Positions 29,748-40,508 of a stretch of DNA of 64,000 nt are shown piece by piece. Every line of letters starts with the position of its first letter. Position 1 is the first letter of the stretch. Source of the DNA: Bacteroidales bacterium (lineage in GTDB: Bacteria; Bacteroidota; Bacteroidia; Bacteroidales; Muribaculaceae). The notes beneath the pieces were generated by a model. That model had not been told where the DNA came from. It did not search any database and saw only the letters and a program-made list of their open reading frames with translations. The stretch lies in the NCBI GenBank assembly GCA_015061005.1, contig SUXJ01000007.1, positions 62,001-126,000 on the forward strand, given 5' to 3'. The translations under genes and the position numbers were made by a program.

Positions 29748-31547
29748 TTACCAATTATTTCCTCTTCTACTCGGAGGAGTGGGTGGCACTTGGTTCTTTT
29801 TGCGTGCAGCGGCATCTTTTGCCTCAACAGCATTGAGAATTTGCTTTCTCGTTTCAGGGCTCAGACTGCCTTGTCCGCCCTGCTGTTGTTGCTGTTGCTG
29901 CTGTTGTTGCTGCTGCTGTTGTTCTTGTTGTTGCTGCTCTTGATTTTGCTCGTTTTGTTGATCTTGGCTTTGTTGATTATTATTTTGTTGCTGTTCGAGC
30001 AGTTTTTGGATATAGCGCATATTTCTGCGTGCCTCCTCATTAGTCGGATTCACACGCAATGCGCGCTTATAACAATCAAGTGCTAAATTAAGAGCTTGTG
30101 GATTCTGTTGCTGATATGCTTCGAACATTAAGTTACCAAGATTAAATGCAGCCGATTCCTTTACCAACGGGTCATTGGCATTCATTGCCAAACCTGCAAA
30201 AGAATCCAAAGCGAGCTCTCGAGGAGTCACTTTGCTGCTATCACTCGTTGCAACACTCATTTGAGGGTCAAGCATAAGCCGTGTTAGAGCAAGATTATAT
30301 TTAGCAACTTCACTTTCATTATTAGCATCTAATGCATTTAAATATAAGAGTTCCGCATCACCAAAATTTCCGGCTGTAAATTGCTCATTACCTTCGCGAA
30401 CATACTTTCTTTCCTTACGAGTGGTCGTGTCCTCGTTCGGCTCTATTGGTGGCATAAGTGCTTGTGCTGAGGCACTAAATCCGGCACAGAGTAGCATGGC
30501 AACGACAGTTGAGCCCTTCCCAAAGAAATTATATTTACGCAAGAAGCCGATTTTACGATTCGAGAACAAGCAATCCAACAGGATAAAAATTAAAGCAATC
30601 CATGCAAAGACCGGGAAGCGTTCATCATTAGTTCCATAATTGACTTTGCCGAGATTAGCAGTCTTCATTTCGCTCAAATGAGTAACGAGTTCATTGATTG
30701 CAGAACCGGAGGCACCATTAACGTATATACCACCACCCTCTTCTGCTATAGACTTTGCCAATTCCTCATTCAAGTATGTAGTTACAACTTGACCTGAATC
30801 GTCTTTCAAGAAATTCTTATATGAATTATCCAACGGGATTTGTGCTCCTTTACCTGAACCAAGTCCAACGACATTTATTTGTATACCTTCCTCGGCGGCG
30901 ACCTTTGCCATAGTCATGGCGTCGCCAATTTGATCCTCAGCATCTGTTATGACAATTATTGAACGCTCAACATCCGGTTCACCACTAAAAGAGTTCATTG
31001 CAAGCTGAATAGCAGCACCAATATCCGTTCCCTGATTACCAACCATGCCGGTGGAAATTTCATTCAGATACATTCGCGCGGATATATAGTCCGGAGTGAG
31101 AGGCAGTTGAGTAAAAGCATCGCCGGCAAAAACAATCAGCCCTATCCGGTCATTTTTCAGTCGAGAAATCAGCGAATTGAGAATAAACTTGGCTCGTTTC
31201 AAACGAGAAGCCCCACGCAATTCATCTGTTGACGAAGCGAGCATTGAATTAGAAACGTCGACCGCCACGATCAACTCAATACCTTGTAATTCCTCCTCAA
31301 TAACTTTTCCTTTTGTTCGAGGTCGGGCTAACATAATAGACATTGCCGCTATCGCGGCGAGTGCCACTATAATTTTAAACGTTGGAAGATACTTGGACAC
31401 GTCCGGCATTAACGTCTCCAATAAGTCCTGTCGCCCAAAACGTGTCAACATTTTACGACGACGATAACGAGCATACCAATAGAGCAATGCAAAGAAAGGC
31501 ACTGCAATGAGCAGTAACAAAAGTAGAGGATATGCAAAGTTTACCAT
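29748..31547 (-). CDS. batB/batC: BatB-BatC fusion (VWA + TPR) with C-terminal polyglutamine region
   Basis: VWA MIDAS VDVSNSM; second half TPR FNLGNLMFEAYQQQNPQALNLALDCYKRALRVNPTNEEARRNMRYIQ; polyQ tract. Confidence 0.88.
   Translation of the reverse strand: MVNFAYPLLLLLLIAVPFFALLYWYARYRRRKMLTRFGRQDLLETLMPDVSKYLPTFKIIVALAAIAAMSIMLARPRTKGKVIEEELQGIELIVAVDVSNSMLASSTDELRGASRLKRAKFILNSLISRLKNDRIGLIVFAGDAFTQLPLTPDYISARMYLNEISTGMVGNQGTDIGAAIQLAMNSFSGEPDVERSIIVITDAEDQIGDAMTMAKVAAEEGIQINVVGLGSGKGAQIPLDNSYKNFLKDDSGQVVTTYLNEELAKSIAEEGGGIYVNGASGSAINELVTHLSEMKTANLGKVNYGTNDERFPVFAWIALIFILLDCLFSNRKIGFLRKYNFFGKGSTVVAMLLCAGFSASAQALMPPIEPNEDTTTRKERKYVREGNEQFTAGNFGDAELLYLNALDANNESEVAKYNLALTRLMLDPQMSVATSDSSKVTPRELALDSFAGLAMNANDPLVKESAAFNLGNLMFEAYQQQNPQALNLALDCYKRALRVNPTNEEARRNMRYIQKLLEQQQNNNQQSQDQQNEQNQEQQQQEQQQQQQQQQQQQQQGGQGSLSPETRKQILNAVEAKDAAARKKNQVPPTPPSRRGNNW
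29880..29996 (-). repeat. CAA/CAG trinucleotide-like tract encoding polyQ
   Basis: ctgctgttgttgctgttgctgctg... on + strand; encodes EQQQQQ...QQQGG on minus. Confidence 0.85.
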
Positions 31548-31559
31548 AAAGAGTACTCG

Positions 31560-32561
31560 TTAAGGAATTGAACGACCAATTGTAAGCTTTAACAATAATT
31601 GGAGAGCAAACAGTCCGAAAGCCAACCAAGCCCACAACATATACTCATCATCAGCATGAGTAAAGTTCTTCACATCAAACTTAGTTTTTTCAAGTTTGTC
31701 GATTTCCGCAAAGACGTCTTGTAATGCACCTTCTGACGTTGCAGCAAAATATTTGCCGTTGGTCATTGACGCAATATTTTGCAAAGAGGTGAAATCAACA
31801 GGATCAGTTTGAGCCACACCAATAAACGCGCCCTTCTCATCGAGATATGCAACTTCTTGCGTCTTATTGGCTCCAACTCCAATCGTATAGATTTTAATAT
31901 CTAATTCACGCGCAATCTCTGCTGCTGTCTCCGGGGCAACAATTCCGGTATTGTTAGTGCCATCAGTAATAAGAATTATACTCTTACTTTTGGCAATACC
32001 ATCTTTAATACGATTAATCGCAGAAGCTATTCCATCACCAATAGCAGTGCCGTTTGCACGTATCTGCCTAACGTTAACAGCATTAAGATAATTCATCAAT
32101 AATGCTCTATCCGATGTGAGCGGGACCGCGGAATAACTTTCTCCGGCAAAGAGCACAAGACCCATATTGTCATTTTGACGAGCTTCTACGAATTGACTCG
32201 CCATCTTCTTTGCGACTTCCAAACGATTGTTTTTTCGATCAAGGTCAGCAGCAAGCATTGACTCGGATATGTCAAGAGCCAAAAGAATGTCAGTGCCTTC
32301 AACGTGACTCTTACTCCATGAATCAAAGTTCATTGGGCGAGCGATAACAATTATAAGGCAAGCTATCGCTCCACATCTCATTGCAAACAGAACGTGCCGA
32401 AGCCATAGCTTCCAACCGGCACTAACGTTGGCAAAAGGCTTGGTAGATGAAACACCCATCGTCGGTTCCTTATGTCGGCTCACCACATACCATGCAATCA
32501 ATGGTATGAGCAACAGCAACAACCACAAGGCCTCCGGATGCATAAATTCCTGTCCAATCAT
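31560..32561 (-). CDS. batA: BatA-like VWA domain protein
   Basis: LALDISESMLAADLDRKNNRLEVAKKMASQFVEAR; operon position. Confidence 0.9.
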   Translation of the reverse strand: MIGQEFMHPEALWLLLLLIPLIAWYVVSRHKEPTMGVSSTKPFANVSAGWKLWLRHVLFAMRCGAIACLIIVIARPMNFDSWSKSHVEGTDILLALDISESMLAADLDRKNNRLEVAKKMASQFVEARQNDNMGLVLFAGESYSAVPLTSDRALLMNYLNAVNVRQIRANGTAIGDGIASAINRIKDGIAKSKSIILITDGTNNTGIVAPETAAEIARELDIKIYTIGVGANKTQEVAYLDEKGAFIGVAQTDPVDFTSLQNIASMTNGKYFAATSEGALQDVFAEIDKLEKTKFDVKNFTHADDEYMLWAWLAFGLFALQLLLKLTIGRSIP

Positions 32562-33535
32562 TTCTTAACCTCCTTTTCTTGGATTTGAGGTTCAGGCTTC
32601 GTATCCTCAACAAAGGTTACTGCTTGATTATATGCACGCATATTATCCTCGGGGAGCGGTCTCATACGGGCAAACTTAACGTAGTCTGCCATTTCAAGAA
32701 TCTCACTCATGAGTTTTGACGCTGTTTTTGCCGGAACTGCGGCATAAACCGCACGTTTGATTTGAGGGGTTGTCATTTCCATAGCATAAATACCGAATCT
32801 ACCTTCGAGATATTCACGCAAAATTTCGGTCAGTATGGTGTAATATTGTTTTTCTTGACCCTTTTCACACAAATTACGCTCACGCAGTTCATTGAGTCGC
32901 CCTATTGCTTTTTCATAAGGCGGTATGACTTTCACTAATGGCATTCTCATCCGAGTAATGAGTTTTTTGCTGAAAATCAGATATGCTAAAATACCACCAA
33001 CGATTAAGGCAATACAGATTACAAATATCCACCAATTATAATACAACCAATCGGGCACCCAATCAAAGAAATGACGTTCTTGATCCACAACAGGCATATA
33101 CGCCTTGGTGTCAATCGTCGTCATTGTGTCGGTATAAGCCGGAAGGACTTTTAGTACAATACTGTTTGAACGAAAAGTATCAAGATTAGCGGTCAAAAAG
33201 AGCCCGGGTATTACATACTCTCCGGAATCCCACGGCTGAATGAGCAAGCTTCTGCGTAATTCCATTTTGTCGCCGGAGAGCATAGTATCAATGCTTGAAA
33301 TATTGCGGATTTCTATGCTCGGAAATAACTCTTGAATCACGTTCTTGTCTTGTTGCTCTTTTACGCTCCACTCAAGAGTGACATCGGGCGATTGCAAAAC
33401 CGTCACATCAATCTTGCGCAACTTACCCTGAACGGTTTCAACAGAGTCTATTGTGGCTGTAACTTTCACATCATGCGCAAAAGCGGAGCACACACAAATG
33501 AGCACTAATGACAATATAAATTTCAATCTTTTCAT
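32558..33535 (-). CDS. Bat operon membrane protein of unknown function (BatD/DUF4381-like)
   Basis: Signal peptide, single TM, cytoplasmic region; between DUF58 and batA genes. Confidence 0.65.
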   Translation of the reverse strand: MKRLKFILSLVLICVCSAFAHDVKVTATIDSVETVQGKLRKIDVTVLQSPDVTLEWSVKEQQDKNVIQELFPSIEIRNISSIDTMLSGDKMELRRSLLIQPWDSGEYVIPGLFLTANLDTFRSNSIVLKVLPAYTDTMTTIDTKAYMPVVDQERHFFDWVPDWLYYNWWIFVICIALIVGGILAYLIFSKKLITRMRMPLVKVIPPYEKAIGRLNELRERNLCEKGQEKQYYTILTEILREYLEGRFGIYAMEMTTPQIKRAVYAAVPAKTASKLMSEILEMADYVKFARMRPLPEDNMRAYNQAVTFVEDTKPEPQIQEKEVKK

Positions 33536-33543
33536 AGGTTCAA

Positions 33544-34419
33544 CTACTTTATGCCGCGATGATGAAACATTCCCATCAACGCTTTAACATAATCTTCATC
33601 AGTTGCCACACTTGCACAATCAACATGACACCTTGACAAAGTGTAAGTCATCACTTGCTGACGTTCATACCACCATCTGGAGTACGCGTTGCGAACCTTC
33701 TTTGAAGAAGTGTCAACCCAGCATTCCTCACCGCTCTCCAAGTCATTCAAACGTATCAAACCTATCGAGGGCAGCTGAGTATCTCGCTTATCATAGACTT
33801 GAATTGCAGTAACATCATGCTTTCGGGAGGCAATTGACATGGGTTGATAGTAATCAGATGAGTCAATAAAGTCGCTGATTAGGAACGCTGTGCAGCGCTT
33901 CTTTAAAACATCGCTTAAATACCTCAAAGCCTCCCCGATATTAGTTCCCATATTTTCCGGTTGGAAATCCAATAACTCACGAATGATATACAGGATATGA
34001 CGCATACCCTTCTTCGGAGGTATGAACTTCTCGATCTTAGAGGAGAAAAAGATTACTCCGATTTTGTCATTGTTTTGCGAAGCAGAGAACGCCAAAGTCG
34101 CTGCTATCTCCGCAATCATTTCCCGTTTTTGCTCGCCAACCGCTCCAAACAAACGGCTTCCGCTGACATCAATCAGAAGCATCATAGTCAACTCTCGCTC
34201 CTCCTCGTAGACCTTTACGTAGGGGTGATTTTGACGCGCCGTAACGTTCCAATCAATATCGCGAATATCGTCGCCATACTGATATTCACGCACTTCGCTA
34301 AATGTCATGCCACGCCCTTTAAAGGCCGAATGGTACTCTCCCGCAAAAATATTGCGCGACAATCCCTTGGTCTTAATTTCAATCCTGCGGACTTTCTTAA
34401 GAAGTTCGTTGGCATCCAT
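33544..34419 (-). CDS. DUF58 domain protein
   Basis: GRGMTFSEVREYQYGDDIRDIDWNVTARQNHPYVKVYEEERELTMMLLIDVSGS. Confidence 0.93.
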   Translation of the reverse strand: MDANELLKKVRRIEIKTKGLSRNIFAGEYHSAFKGRGMTFSEVREYQYGDDIRDIDWNVTARQNHPYVKVYEEERELTMMLLIDVSGSRLFGAVGEQKREMIAEIAATLAFSASQNNDKIGVIFFSSKIEKFIPPKKGMRHILYIIRELLDFQPENMGTNIGEALRYLSDVLKKRCTAFLISDFIDSSDYYQPMSIASRKHDVTAIQVYDKRDTQLPSIGLIRLNDLESGEECWVDTSSKKVRNAYSRWWYERQQVMTYTLSRCHVDCASVATDEDYVKALMGMFHHRGIK

Positions 34420-34443
34420 TACTCAAAAAAATTAGCGAAGCGA

Positions 34444-35439
34444 TTAGGGTACTTGAACTCGGTCAAGTATATTGGATATAATCTCGTCAGTGGTGATATT
34501 ATTAGCCTCGGCTTCGTATGACAGACCAATACGGTGACGCAATACGTCGTGACATACCGCACGAACATCTTCAGGGACTACGAAACCTCTATGCTGCAAG
34601 AAAGCATAAGCTCGCGCAGCCTTAGCCAACGAGATTGATGCACGCGGCGATGCTCCGAAAGAAATAATTCCGGTCAAATCATCAAGACCATAGTCTGACG
34701 GGAAACGTGTTGCAAAAACGATATCAACAATGTAACGCTCAATCTTTTCATCAATATATATTTGAGCTACCGTTTGCTGAGCATCCAAGACTTCTTCAGG
34801 ACGAATCAACGGACGCACATCTGTCTTCACCGGCGAAATATTCTGACGAATAATCAATTTCTCATCTTCGCGAGTCGGATATCCAATGACTACCTTGAGC
34901 AAGAAACGGTCCACTTGCGCTTCCGGCAGAGGATATGTGCCTTCTTGTTCAATCGGGTTCTGAGTCGCCATCACAAGGAATGGTTCGTCGAGTTTGAATG
35001 AATTATCTCCAATCGTTACCTGACGTTCCTGCATTGCCTCAAGAAGTGCACTTTGAACCTTAGCCGGAGCACGGTTTATTTCATCGGCAAGCACAAAGTT
35101 CGCAAAAATCGGGCCGCGCTTAACCTGAAAAGTTTCATTTTTCACAGAATAAACCATCGTGCCAATCACGTCGGCAGGGAGCAAGTCCGGAGTAAATTGA
35201 ATGCGACTATAGTTTGCATCAATCAACTGACTCAAGGTTTTAATCGCTAATGTCTTTGCCAAACCGGGCACACCCTCCAAGAGAATATGACCGTTACTTA
35301 AAAGTGCAATAAGTAGAGATTCAACAAGGTGCTTTTGGCCAACAATTGTCTGATCCATGCCCTTGACGATCATGTCTATAAAATTACTTTTTGCGGCTAC
35401 CAATTCATTTAGCTCGCGGATATTGACAGATTCGCCCAT
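34444..35439 (-). CDS. moxR: MoxR family AAA+ ATPase
   Basis: GHILLEGVPGLAKTLAIKTLSQLI; FVLADEINRAPAKVQSALLEAMQERQVT; ATQNPIEQEGTYPLPEAQ. Confidence 0.95.
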   Translation of the reverse strand: MGESVNIRELNELVAAKSNFIDMIVKGMDQTIVGQKHLVESLLIALLSNGHILLEGVPGLAKTLAIKTLSQLIDANYSRIQFTPDLLPADVIGTMVYSVKNETFQVKRGPIFANFVLADEINRAPAKVQSALLEAMQERQVTIGDNSFKLDEPFLVMATQNPIEQEGTYPLPEAQVDRFLLKVVIGYPTREDEKLIIRQNISPVKTDVRPLIRPEEVLDAQQTVAQIYIDEKIERYIVDIVFATRFPSDYGLDDLTGIISFGASPRASISLAKAARAYAFLQHRGFVVPEDVRAVCHDVLRHRIGLSYEAEANNITTDEIISNILDRVQVP

Positions 35440-35557
35440 AAAAAGAGTATTAGAAAATTGCTTTATTTGTCATTTAGTTTTTTGCGGTGCAAAATTAACT
35501 ATTTAACAAATAAATCGGCCAAAAAGGTTTGTTAATTATTGTTGTTTTAAATTTTTA

Positions 35558-36538
35558 TCAGTTAAACCGCTGATAAATTTCACGAGCCAGCCGTGATGCT
35601 TCACGAATTTTAACATCATCACCGGCAACAAGGCCATATTTCTCGGCAGGCGGTATAACCACAACTGTACCGGCGCCAAGCCTATCGGGATGACCAAGGC
35701 TATCGGCATTTTCCTCATAAATATATACCCAATAATCCATCTGACCATAATGTTGACGAGCCATGGTGGTCAAGAATCTACCGGGCACAATAGTATCAGT
35801 GACTACAACAATAGGTTCCGGCTCGGGTTCGAGCACAATTTCCTGCTCCAAATCTGCTAAGAGTTCTACTTCATCCCCTTCGGTTTCAATGTTAATAGGT
35901 TCACTCATTTCGCATACTTCATCAGAAACAGATTCAGATGGTGCCAAAATAACATTTCTGCTACCAAAATACCATCCGGAAATAAAGCACACCACACAAG
36001 CTACTAACCATGCAATCCAACCAAATGAATTGCGTTTAACATTTGAATCTGATTCTACATCATTTTCCGTTTGAGCTACACCGGCATAACTCGAGTCCGG
36101 TTCTTCATACATTTCCAATTCAACTGAAGGCTCTACTTCGGCAGTAAAATCCTGCTGCTCAGTAACACGATCGGATTCGCATTCTTGTTCCAATAATGGA
36201 GCCTCAGACTCCATATTCTTCCCTATATGCACTTCAGATTCATCTTCTGAATGAGACTCATCATCAAGTTCAAAATCGTCCGGCAATTCCACGGCTTCAA
36301 ACGCTGAAAACGGAGCGTTAACAGCAGCAGCCAAATCGGCATCCGGAGCAAATTCAATCGAATCTCCGGTCACCTTAAAAGATCCAACCTCAGGTATTAA
36401 TACCTCTCCGTCAGATTCTAACCGTTCCGCCGCAAGCATGAATAACTCGCGCACAAAATTTTCCGCATCGGCGACAGAACATTCTGTCAATTCCGCAATG
36501 GACTTCCCAAGTTCTGACAAAATAATAATCCTATCCAT
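35558..36538 (-). CDS. HU-like DNA-binding domain + acidic linker + transmembrane + LysM-like domain protein
   Basis: N-term HU-like SELGKSIAELTECSVADAENFVRELFMLAAERLESDGEVLIPEVGSFKV; TM IAWLVACVVCFISGWYFG; C-term PGRFLTTMARQHYGQMDYWVYIYEENADSLGHPDRLGAGTVVVIP. Confidence 0.75.
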   Translation of the reverse strand: MDRIIILSELGKSIAELTECSVADAENFVRELFMLAAERLESDGEVLIPEVGSFKVTGDSIEFAPDADLAAAVNAPFSAFEAVELPDDFELDDESHSEDESEVHIGKNMESEAPLLEQECESDRVTEQQDFTAEVEPSVELEMYEEPDSSYAGVAQTENDVESDSNVKRNSFGWIAWLVACVVCFISGWYFGSRNVILAPSESVSDEVCEMSEPINIETEGDEVELLADLEQEIVLEPEPEPIVVVTDTIVPGRFLTTMARQHYGQMDYWVYIYEENADSLGHPDRLGAGTVVVIPPAEKYGLVAGDDVKIREASRLAREIYQRFN

Positions 36539-36543
36539 AACGC

Positions 36544-36825
36544 TCAGTCTTCAAGATTACGATTTGCCAATTTTCGAAGTTTTCCGCCGGGACAGAACGT
36601 CAGTTCCACTTCCGGAGGCAACAGAAGTCGAGAACCGGAGGCATGATCTACCACTATCTGCTCCCGATGCTTCACTGCCACGAAATTACCGAACGAAGGA
36701 ATCGCAACGGTATCTAACTCCCCACAATGACGGCGCAAGGCTTGTCCAAGAGCCTGAAGCAGAGTTTCTGTGGCTTTTTTATCGCGGCCAATGCGCTTGG
36801 CTAAATCTGATGTTATGGATTTCAT
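36544..36825 (-). CDS. HU family DNA-binding protein
   Basis: [48 protein letters not shown]. Confidence 0.85.
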   Translation of the reverse strand: MKSITSDLAKRIGRDKKATETLLQALGQALRRHCGELDTVAIPSFGNFVAVKHREQIVVDHASGSRLLLPPEVELTFCPGGKLRKLANRNLED

Positions 36826-37445
36826 TGCTGAGAATCAAAAGTTGTTAAAACGGGGAGATTATTCATCTCATCAATATAATCAAGTATTTCTTCTCGACCT
36901 TGACCCGTTTCTGATGAGGTCACGAAAATCGGAGGCAACTCCTCCCATTGTTTCAAGAGTTGTTTCTTATATGATTCTACATTAGCAACAGCAGCCCCTT
37001 TACTCAGTTTATCAACTTTAGTGAAGATGATTGAGAAAGGAACGGCATTTTCGCCGAGCCACTCCATGAATTCAAGATCAATCTTTTGCGGCTCAAGACG
37101 AGAATCGACCAAAACAAACAAAGAGGTCATCTGCGCACGCTCTAAAATATAGTCTTCTATTATGCGCTGAAGCTTTTCGCGATCGGCTTTACTGCGACGA
37201 GCATAACCATATCCGGGCAAGTCAACAATATACCAACTGCCATTAATCAAGAAATGATTTATTAAAGTGGTTTTACCGGGAGACGCCGACGTCATAGCCA
37301 ACTTCTTTTTACCGGTCAACATATTAATCAAGGACGACTTACCGACATTACTTCTGCCGATAAACGCATATTCATGGCGCTCGGTAGCCGGACATTTAGC
37401 CACGTTGCTATTACTGATTTCAAATTTTGCAGATGTTATAAGCAT
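36822..37445 (-). CDS. engB: Ribosome biogenesis GTP-binding protein YihA/YsxC
   Basis: [54 protein letters not shown]. Confidence 0.96.
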   Translation of the reverse strand: MLITSAKFEISNSNVAKCPATERHEYAFIGRSNVGKSSLINMLTGKKKLAMTSASPGKTTLINHFLINGSWYIVDLPGYGYARRSKADREKLQRIIEDYILERAQMTSLFVLVDSRLEPQKIDLEFMEWLGENAVPFSIIFTKVDKLSKGAAVANVESYKKQLLKQWEELPPIFVTSSETGQGREEILDYIDEMNNLPVLTTFDSQQ

Positions 37446-37526
37446 AATCCATAATGTTATTCTGCAAAGTTACGGATTTTTTTTGAATCTCTGCCGAACC
37501 TTGCCGCGCTTAATCAAAAAATAACC

Positions 37527-40397
37527 CTACTCATAATCAACCGAATCACCCACTTCTTGTTGTTCAAAATCTTCAGAGGTGTCCGGTATATACATGTCCT
37601 CAGTGTTCTCAAACGACTCTTCAGAGGCTGCACGGAAATACTCCTCAAGAGTGCGTCCTCCGGAAAGCAGGATATTGAAATCATCTTCCGAGATTATTAC
37701 CGGAGTTACCGAAGGCGGCAAGGTGTATATACTTGAGCGTCCGAGAAGTGTGCGATAATGCTCAGCATCAGCAAGGTCATCAAAACTCTTAACCAACAAC
37801 ATTCCAAGTCTGCCAAAATTCATCTGTTCAAGATCAAAGTCTTTTACCACAAATGTGTTGAAATTATGACGTGCTATTTGGAAAAGAAGTTCCTTAGGGT
37901 TAACCTCCTCAGTGGAATAAGCAAGGACCAACAGATGAGGCACATCGGGATTAAATTCAAACGCCAGTCCCGAATCGCCGGCAACATTAGTTGAATCGCC
38001 CGACGCATTTAATGCTATATCCCAAAGCATACCGCTAGTATTACTAACTCCTTCATTGAGTTGACGTCCCGCAGACATTCCCTTAAGATATGCAGATGCA
38101 ATTGGTGTGATATCAGTTTCGGGATAACGCTCAAGGAGTTCACGTAACGTAGCATTAAATTCCTCGGGTTTCTTCTCGGTAACGTAGGCAAGCGCATGTA
38201 AGAACATGAATTTTGGCATGATATCACTAACGGGATATTTGCGCATCATCTCCTCATAAGACCAATGCACTTTCTCATTATCATTATCCAAATATGCCTG
38301 ATATGCGGTTTCATACATGGCTTGCTGAGCAGCGGGCATTTGTCTGAGATTTTCAATATAATTCGGATCTTGAAGTGCCACACCATACTTCGAATCGGGG
38401 AAATCGCTCAAAATTAGTTGACGCCATTTTTCCGCCTCATCCGTTCGACCAAGTCTTATATGCAATATATATAAATTGTAGTAAACGTCAAGCCTATAAA
38501 CATTATCGGGATATTTATCAAGCAGTTTTGCCCACTCGATTTGAGCGGCAGTGAAATCCTCGAGTTTATCTTTAAGAATTGAGCCCATAGTATACAATCC
38601 TTCTTGAATAATATCGTGAGCCGTTGCCTTATCTTCATCGGTTTTAGGGATTTGCGCAAGATAATATTCGGGGAAATGTGGATCTTGGGCACGTTCTGCA
38701 GCCTCCTCTTCAGCCTTGGCTTCTTCTTCAGAAAGTTCCGAAACAGCTTCAACGCCTACATCAGACTCCATTTCGTCCGAATTAGTTTCTTCTTCCGTTT
38801 CAGAGAAATCACTGAAAGAAAAAGATGATTTGTTACGCCTGCGCCAATCGTCTTCCAATTTACGTGAACCCCACAATCGCTGGAATGCTGTTCGCCCTGC
38901 CGAGACCGTGGCGGGATTATAGAAATACCAAGAATCGTCACTATTTGGCATTTGAAATTCGGCAGGAGCATTATCATCAACATCTCCGCCTCTATTTGCG
39001 GCAACTTCCGCCTCATATTCTGCCCGTGCGGCTTCTTCGGCTTCTGCTTCTTCCTTTTTCTTCAGTTCCTCAATAATTTTATTGATTATTTCAAGTTGTT
39101 TTTCCTCAGGAAGTTCCGACAAATACAGCAATGAATCTTGAAGCACCACATTCTGGGAATATACTGCCAATTCATCGAGTACATCAGAGCGTTTCTTAAG
39201 CAATGCATAATCGGCAAACGATTCCGGCAATTGCGGCATAGCCTCTGAAAAACGCGGTTGAGCAAGGTCATAACGCCCTTGTGCAAAATAGATTTGACCG
39301 AGAGTTATATTATTAATGGCTTTCTCAATGCCGTTACGTTCAGATTTTTCCGCTGCCAACACGTAATTTTCAATTGCATTAGCCGTATCTCCTCTACTCA
39401 AATATAAATTGCCTATGGCATAATAAATCTGGTCTAAATATTTCTTATTTCGTCCAAAACGAGTCATTTTTTTCAAAGATCTGATTTCCGGCTCGATTTT
39501 TGTACCGGCATATACTTCACTTTGCTTTATGCGTGCATTAAGTTTTGTGCGGTACGTAGTGCCTCCCCCTGCAGCGGCCTTGGAAAAGGCTTTATAAGCC
39601 TCTTCCTTTCTCCCCTCGCGGGCCAAACATTGCCCTAAGAGAAAATTGAGACGCACCTTCTGCGCCCCCGAGGTGCGCTTAATGGTTCTCTTAAGTGGCT
39701 CAATCGCCTCTGCATATTGCTTGCGACGCAGTGCCAAGTCTGCCTCCACAAAATCATATAAAGCCTTTAGATTTCCCGTTGTGAGCTGTTCAGGTTTAAT
39801 GCGTTGGAATACGGCTTCAGCCTCGTTTGCCCAATCAAATGCTATATAGGATCTGGCTTGCCAAAGTTGCGCTTCAACAACAACTTCAGGCAACCACGTA
39901 AAATGCATTGAAATATAATAGAACGTGGCTGCAGCACCGGAAAAATCCCCATTGAGATACTGACTTTTAGCCATCATTAGCCAAGCATTGTGGATAAACG
40001 GGTTGTATTCTTCCCGTTTTAACCATTGCTTATAAGCCTCACTTTGTCTTCCCCCTTTGCGCTTGGGCTTCTTTTTTATGCTATGAAGCTGAATGGCCTT
40101 CTGAGCCTTCTCAATGGAACGCGTAAAATCACCTGATGGCTGAGGTACTTGAGAAACCCCTTTTGCCTCGGCTGGATGAGGGAATAAAAAATCCGTATAG
40201 TCGTCCTCATACTTTCGCTCCATATCCGCCAACGTTTCTTTGAAATGTTCATTGCCATTAAAATAAACATTGTAACGGGTTATAAAAGCTTGATAATTAC
40301 GGCTCGCTGCCGTATTCTTTTTTGCCGAACACGACACAAACAAACTCGCAACAATCGTTACGAGCGTCCCAAAAAATATCATGCGGACTTTTGCCAT
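37527..40397 (-). CDS. porW: PorW/SprE-like TPR lipoprotein (type IX secretion / gliding)
   Basis: Lipobox FVSCSAKKNTAASRNYQAFITRYNVYFNGNEHFKE; many TPRs; long acidic insertion. Confidence 0.8.
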   Translation of the reverse strand: MAKVRMIFFGTLVTIVASLFVSCSAKKNTAASRNYQAFITRYNVYFNGNEHFKETLADMERKYEDDYTDFLFPHPAEAKGVSQVPQPSGDFTRSIEKAQKAIQLHSIKKKPKRKGGRQSEAYKQWLKREEYNPFIHNAWLMMAKSQYLNGDFSGAAATFYYISMHFTWLPEVVVEAQLWQARSYIAFDWANEAEAVFQRIKPEQLTTGNLKALYDFVEADLALRRKQYAEAIEPLKRTIKRTSGAQKVRLNFLLGQCLAREGRKEEAYKAFSKAAAGGGTTYRTKLNARIKQSEVYAGTKIEPEIRSLKKMTRFGRNKKYLDQIYYAIGNLYLSRGDTANAIENYVLAAEKSERNGIEKAINNITLGQIYFAQGRYDLAQPRFSEAMPQLPESFADYALLKKRSDVLDELAVYSQNVVLQDSLLYLSELPEEKQLEIINKIIEELKKKEEAEAEEAARAEYEAEVAANRGGDVDDNAPAEFQMPNSDDSWYFYNPATVSAGRTAFQRLWGSRKLEDDWRRRNKSSFSFSDFSETEEETNSDEMESDVGVEAVSELSEEEAKAEEEAAERAQDPHFPEYYLAQIPKTDEDKATAHDIIQEGLYTMGSILKDKLEDFTAAQIEWAKLLDKYPDNVYRLDVYYNLYILHIRLGRTDEAEKWRQLILSDFPDSKYGVALQDPNYIENLRQMPAAQQAMYETAYQAYLDNDNEKVHWSYEEMMRKYPVSDIMPKFMFLHALAYVTEKKPEEFNATLRELLERYPETDITPIASAYLKGMSAGRQLNEGVSNTSGMLWDIALNASGDSTNVAGDSGLAFEFNPDVPHLLVLAYSTEEVNPKELLFQIARHNFNTFVVKDFDLEQMNFGRLGMLLVKSFDDLADAEHYRTLLGRSSIYTLPPSVTPVIISEDDFNILLSGGRTLEEYFRAASEESFENTEDMYIPDTSEDFEQQEVGDSVDYE

Positions 40398-40508
40398 ACT
40401 CGATAATAACGAATTCAATACCATATAAATTGCAAGCTACACCCGAAAATTGAGAAAATCACAGATTTTTTTCATAAATTTGCCGTTAGAAAACCTTAAA
40501 CCTTAGGA

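Noticed and set aside
29722-30086. Plus-strand Cys-rich and Leu-rich ORFs (poly-C, poly-L)
   Set aside because: Antisense readings of the CAG/CAA polyQ tract in batB/C
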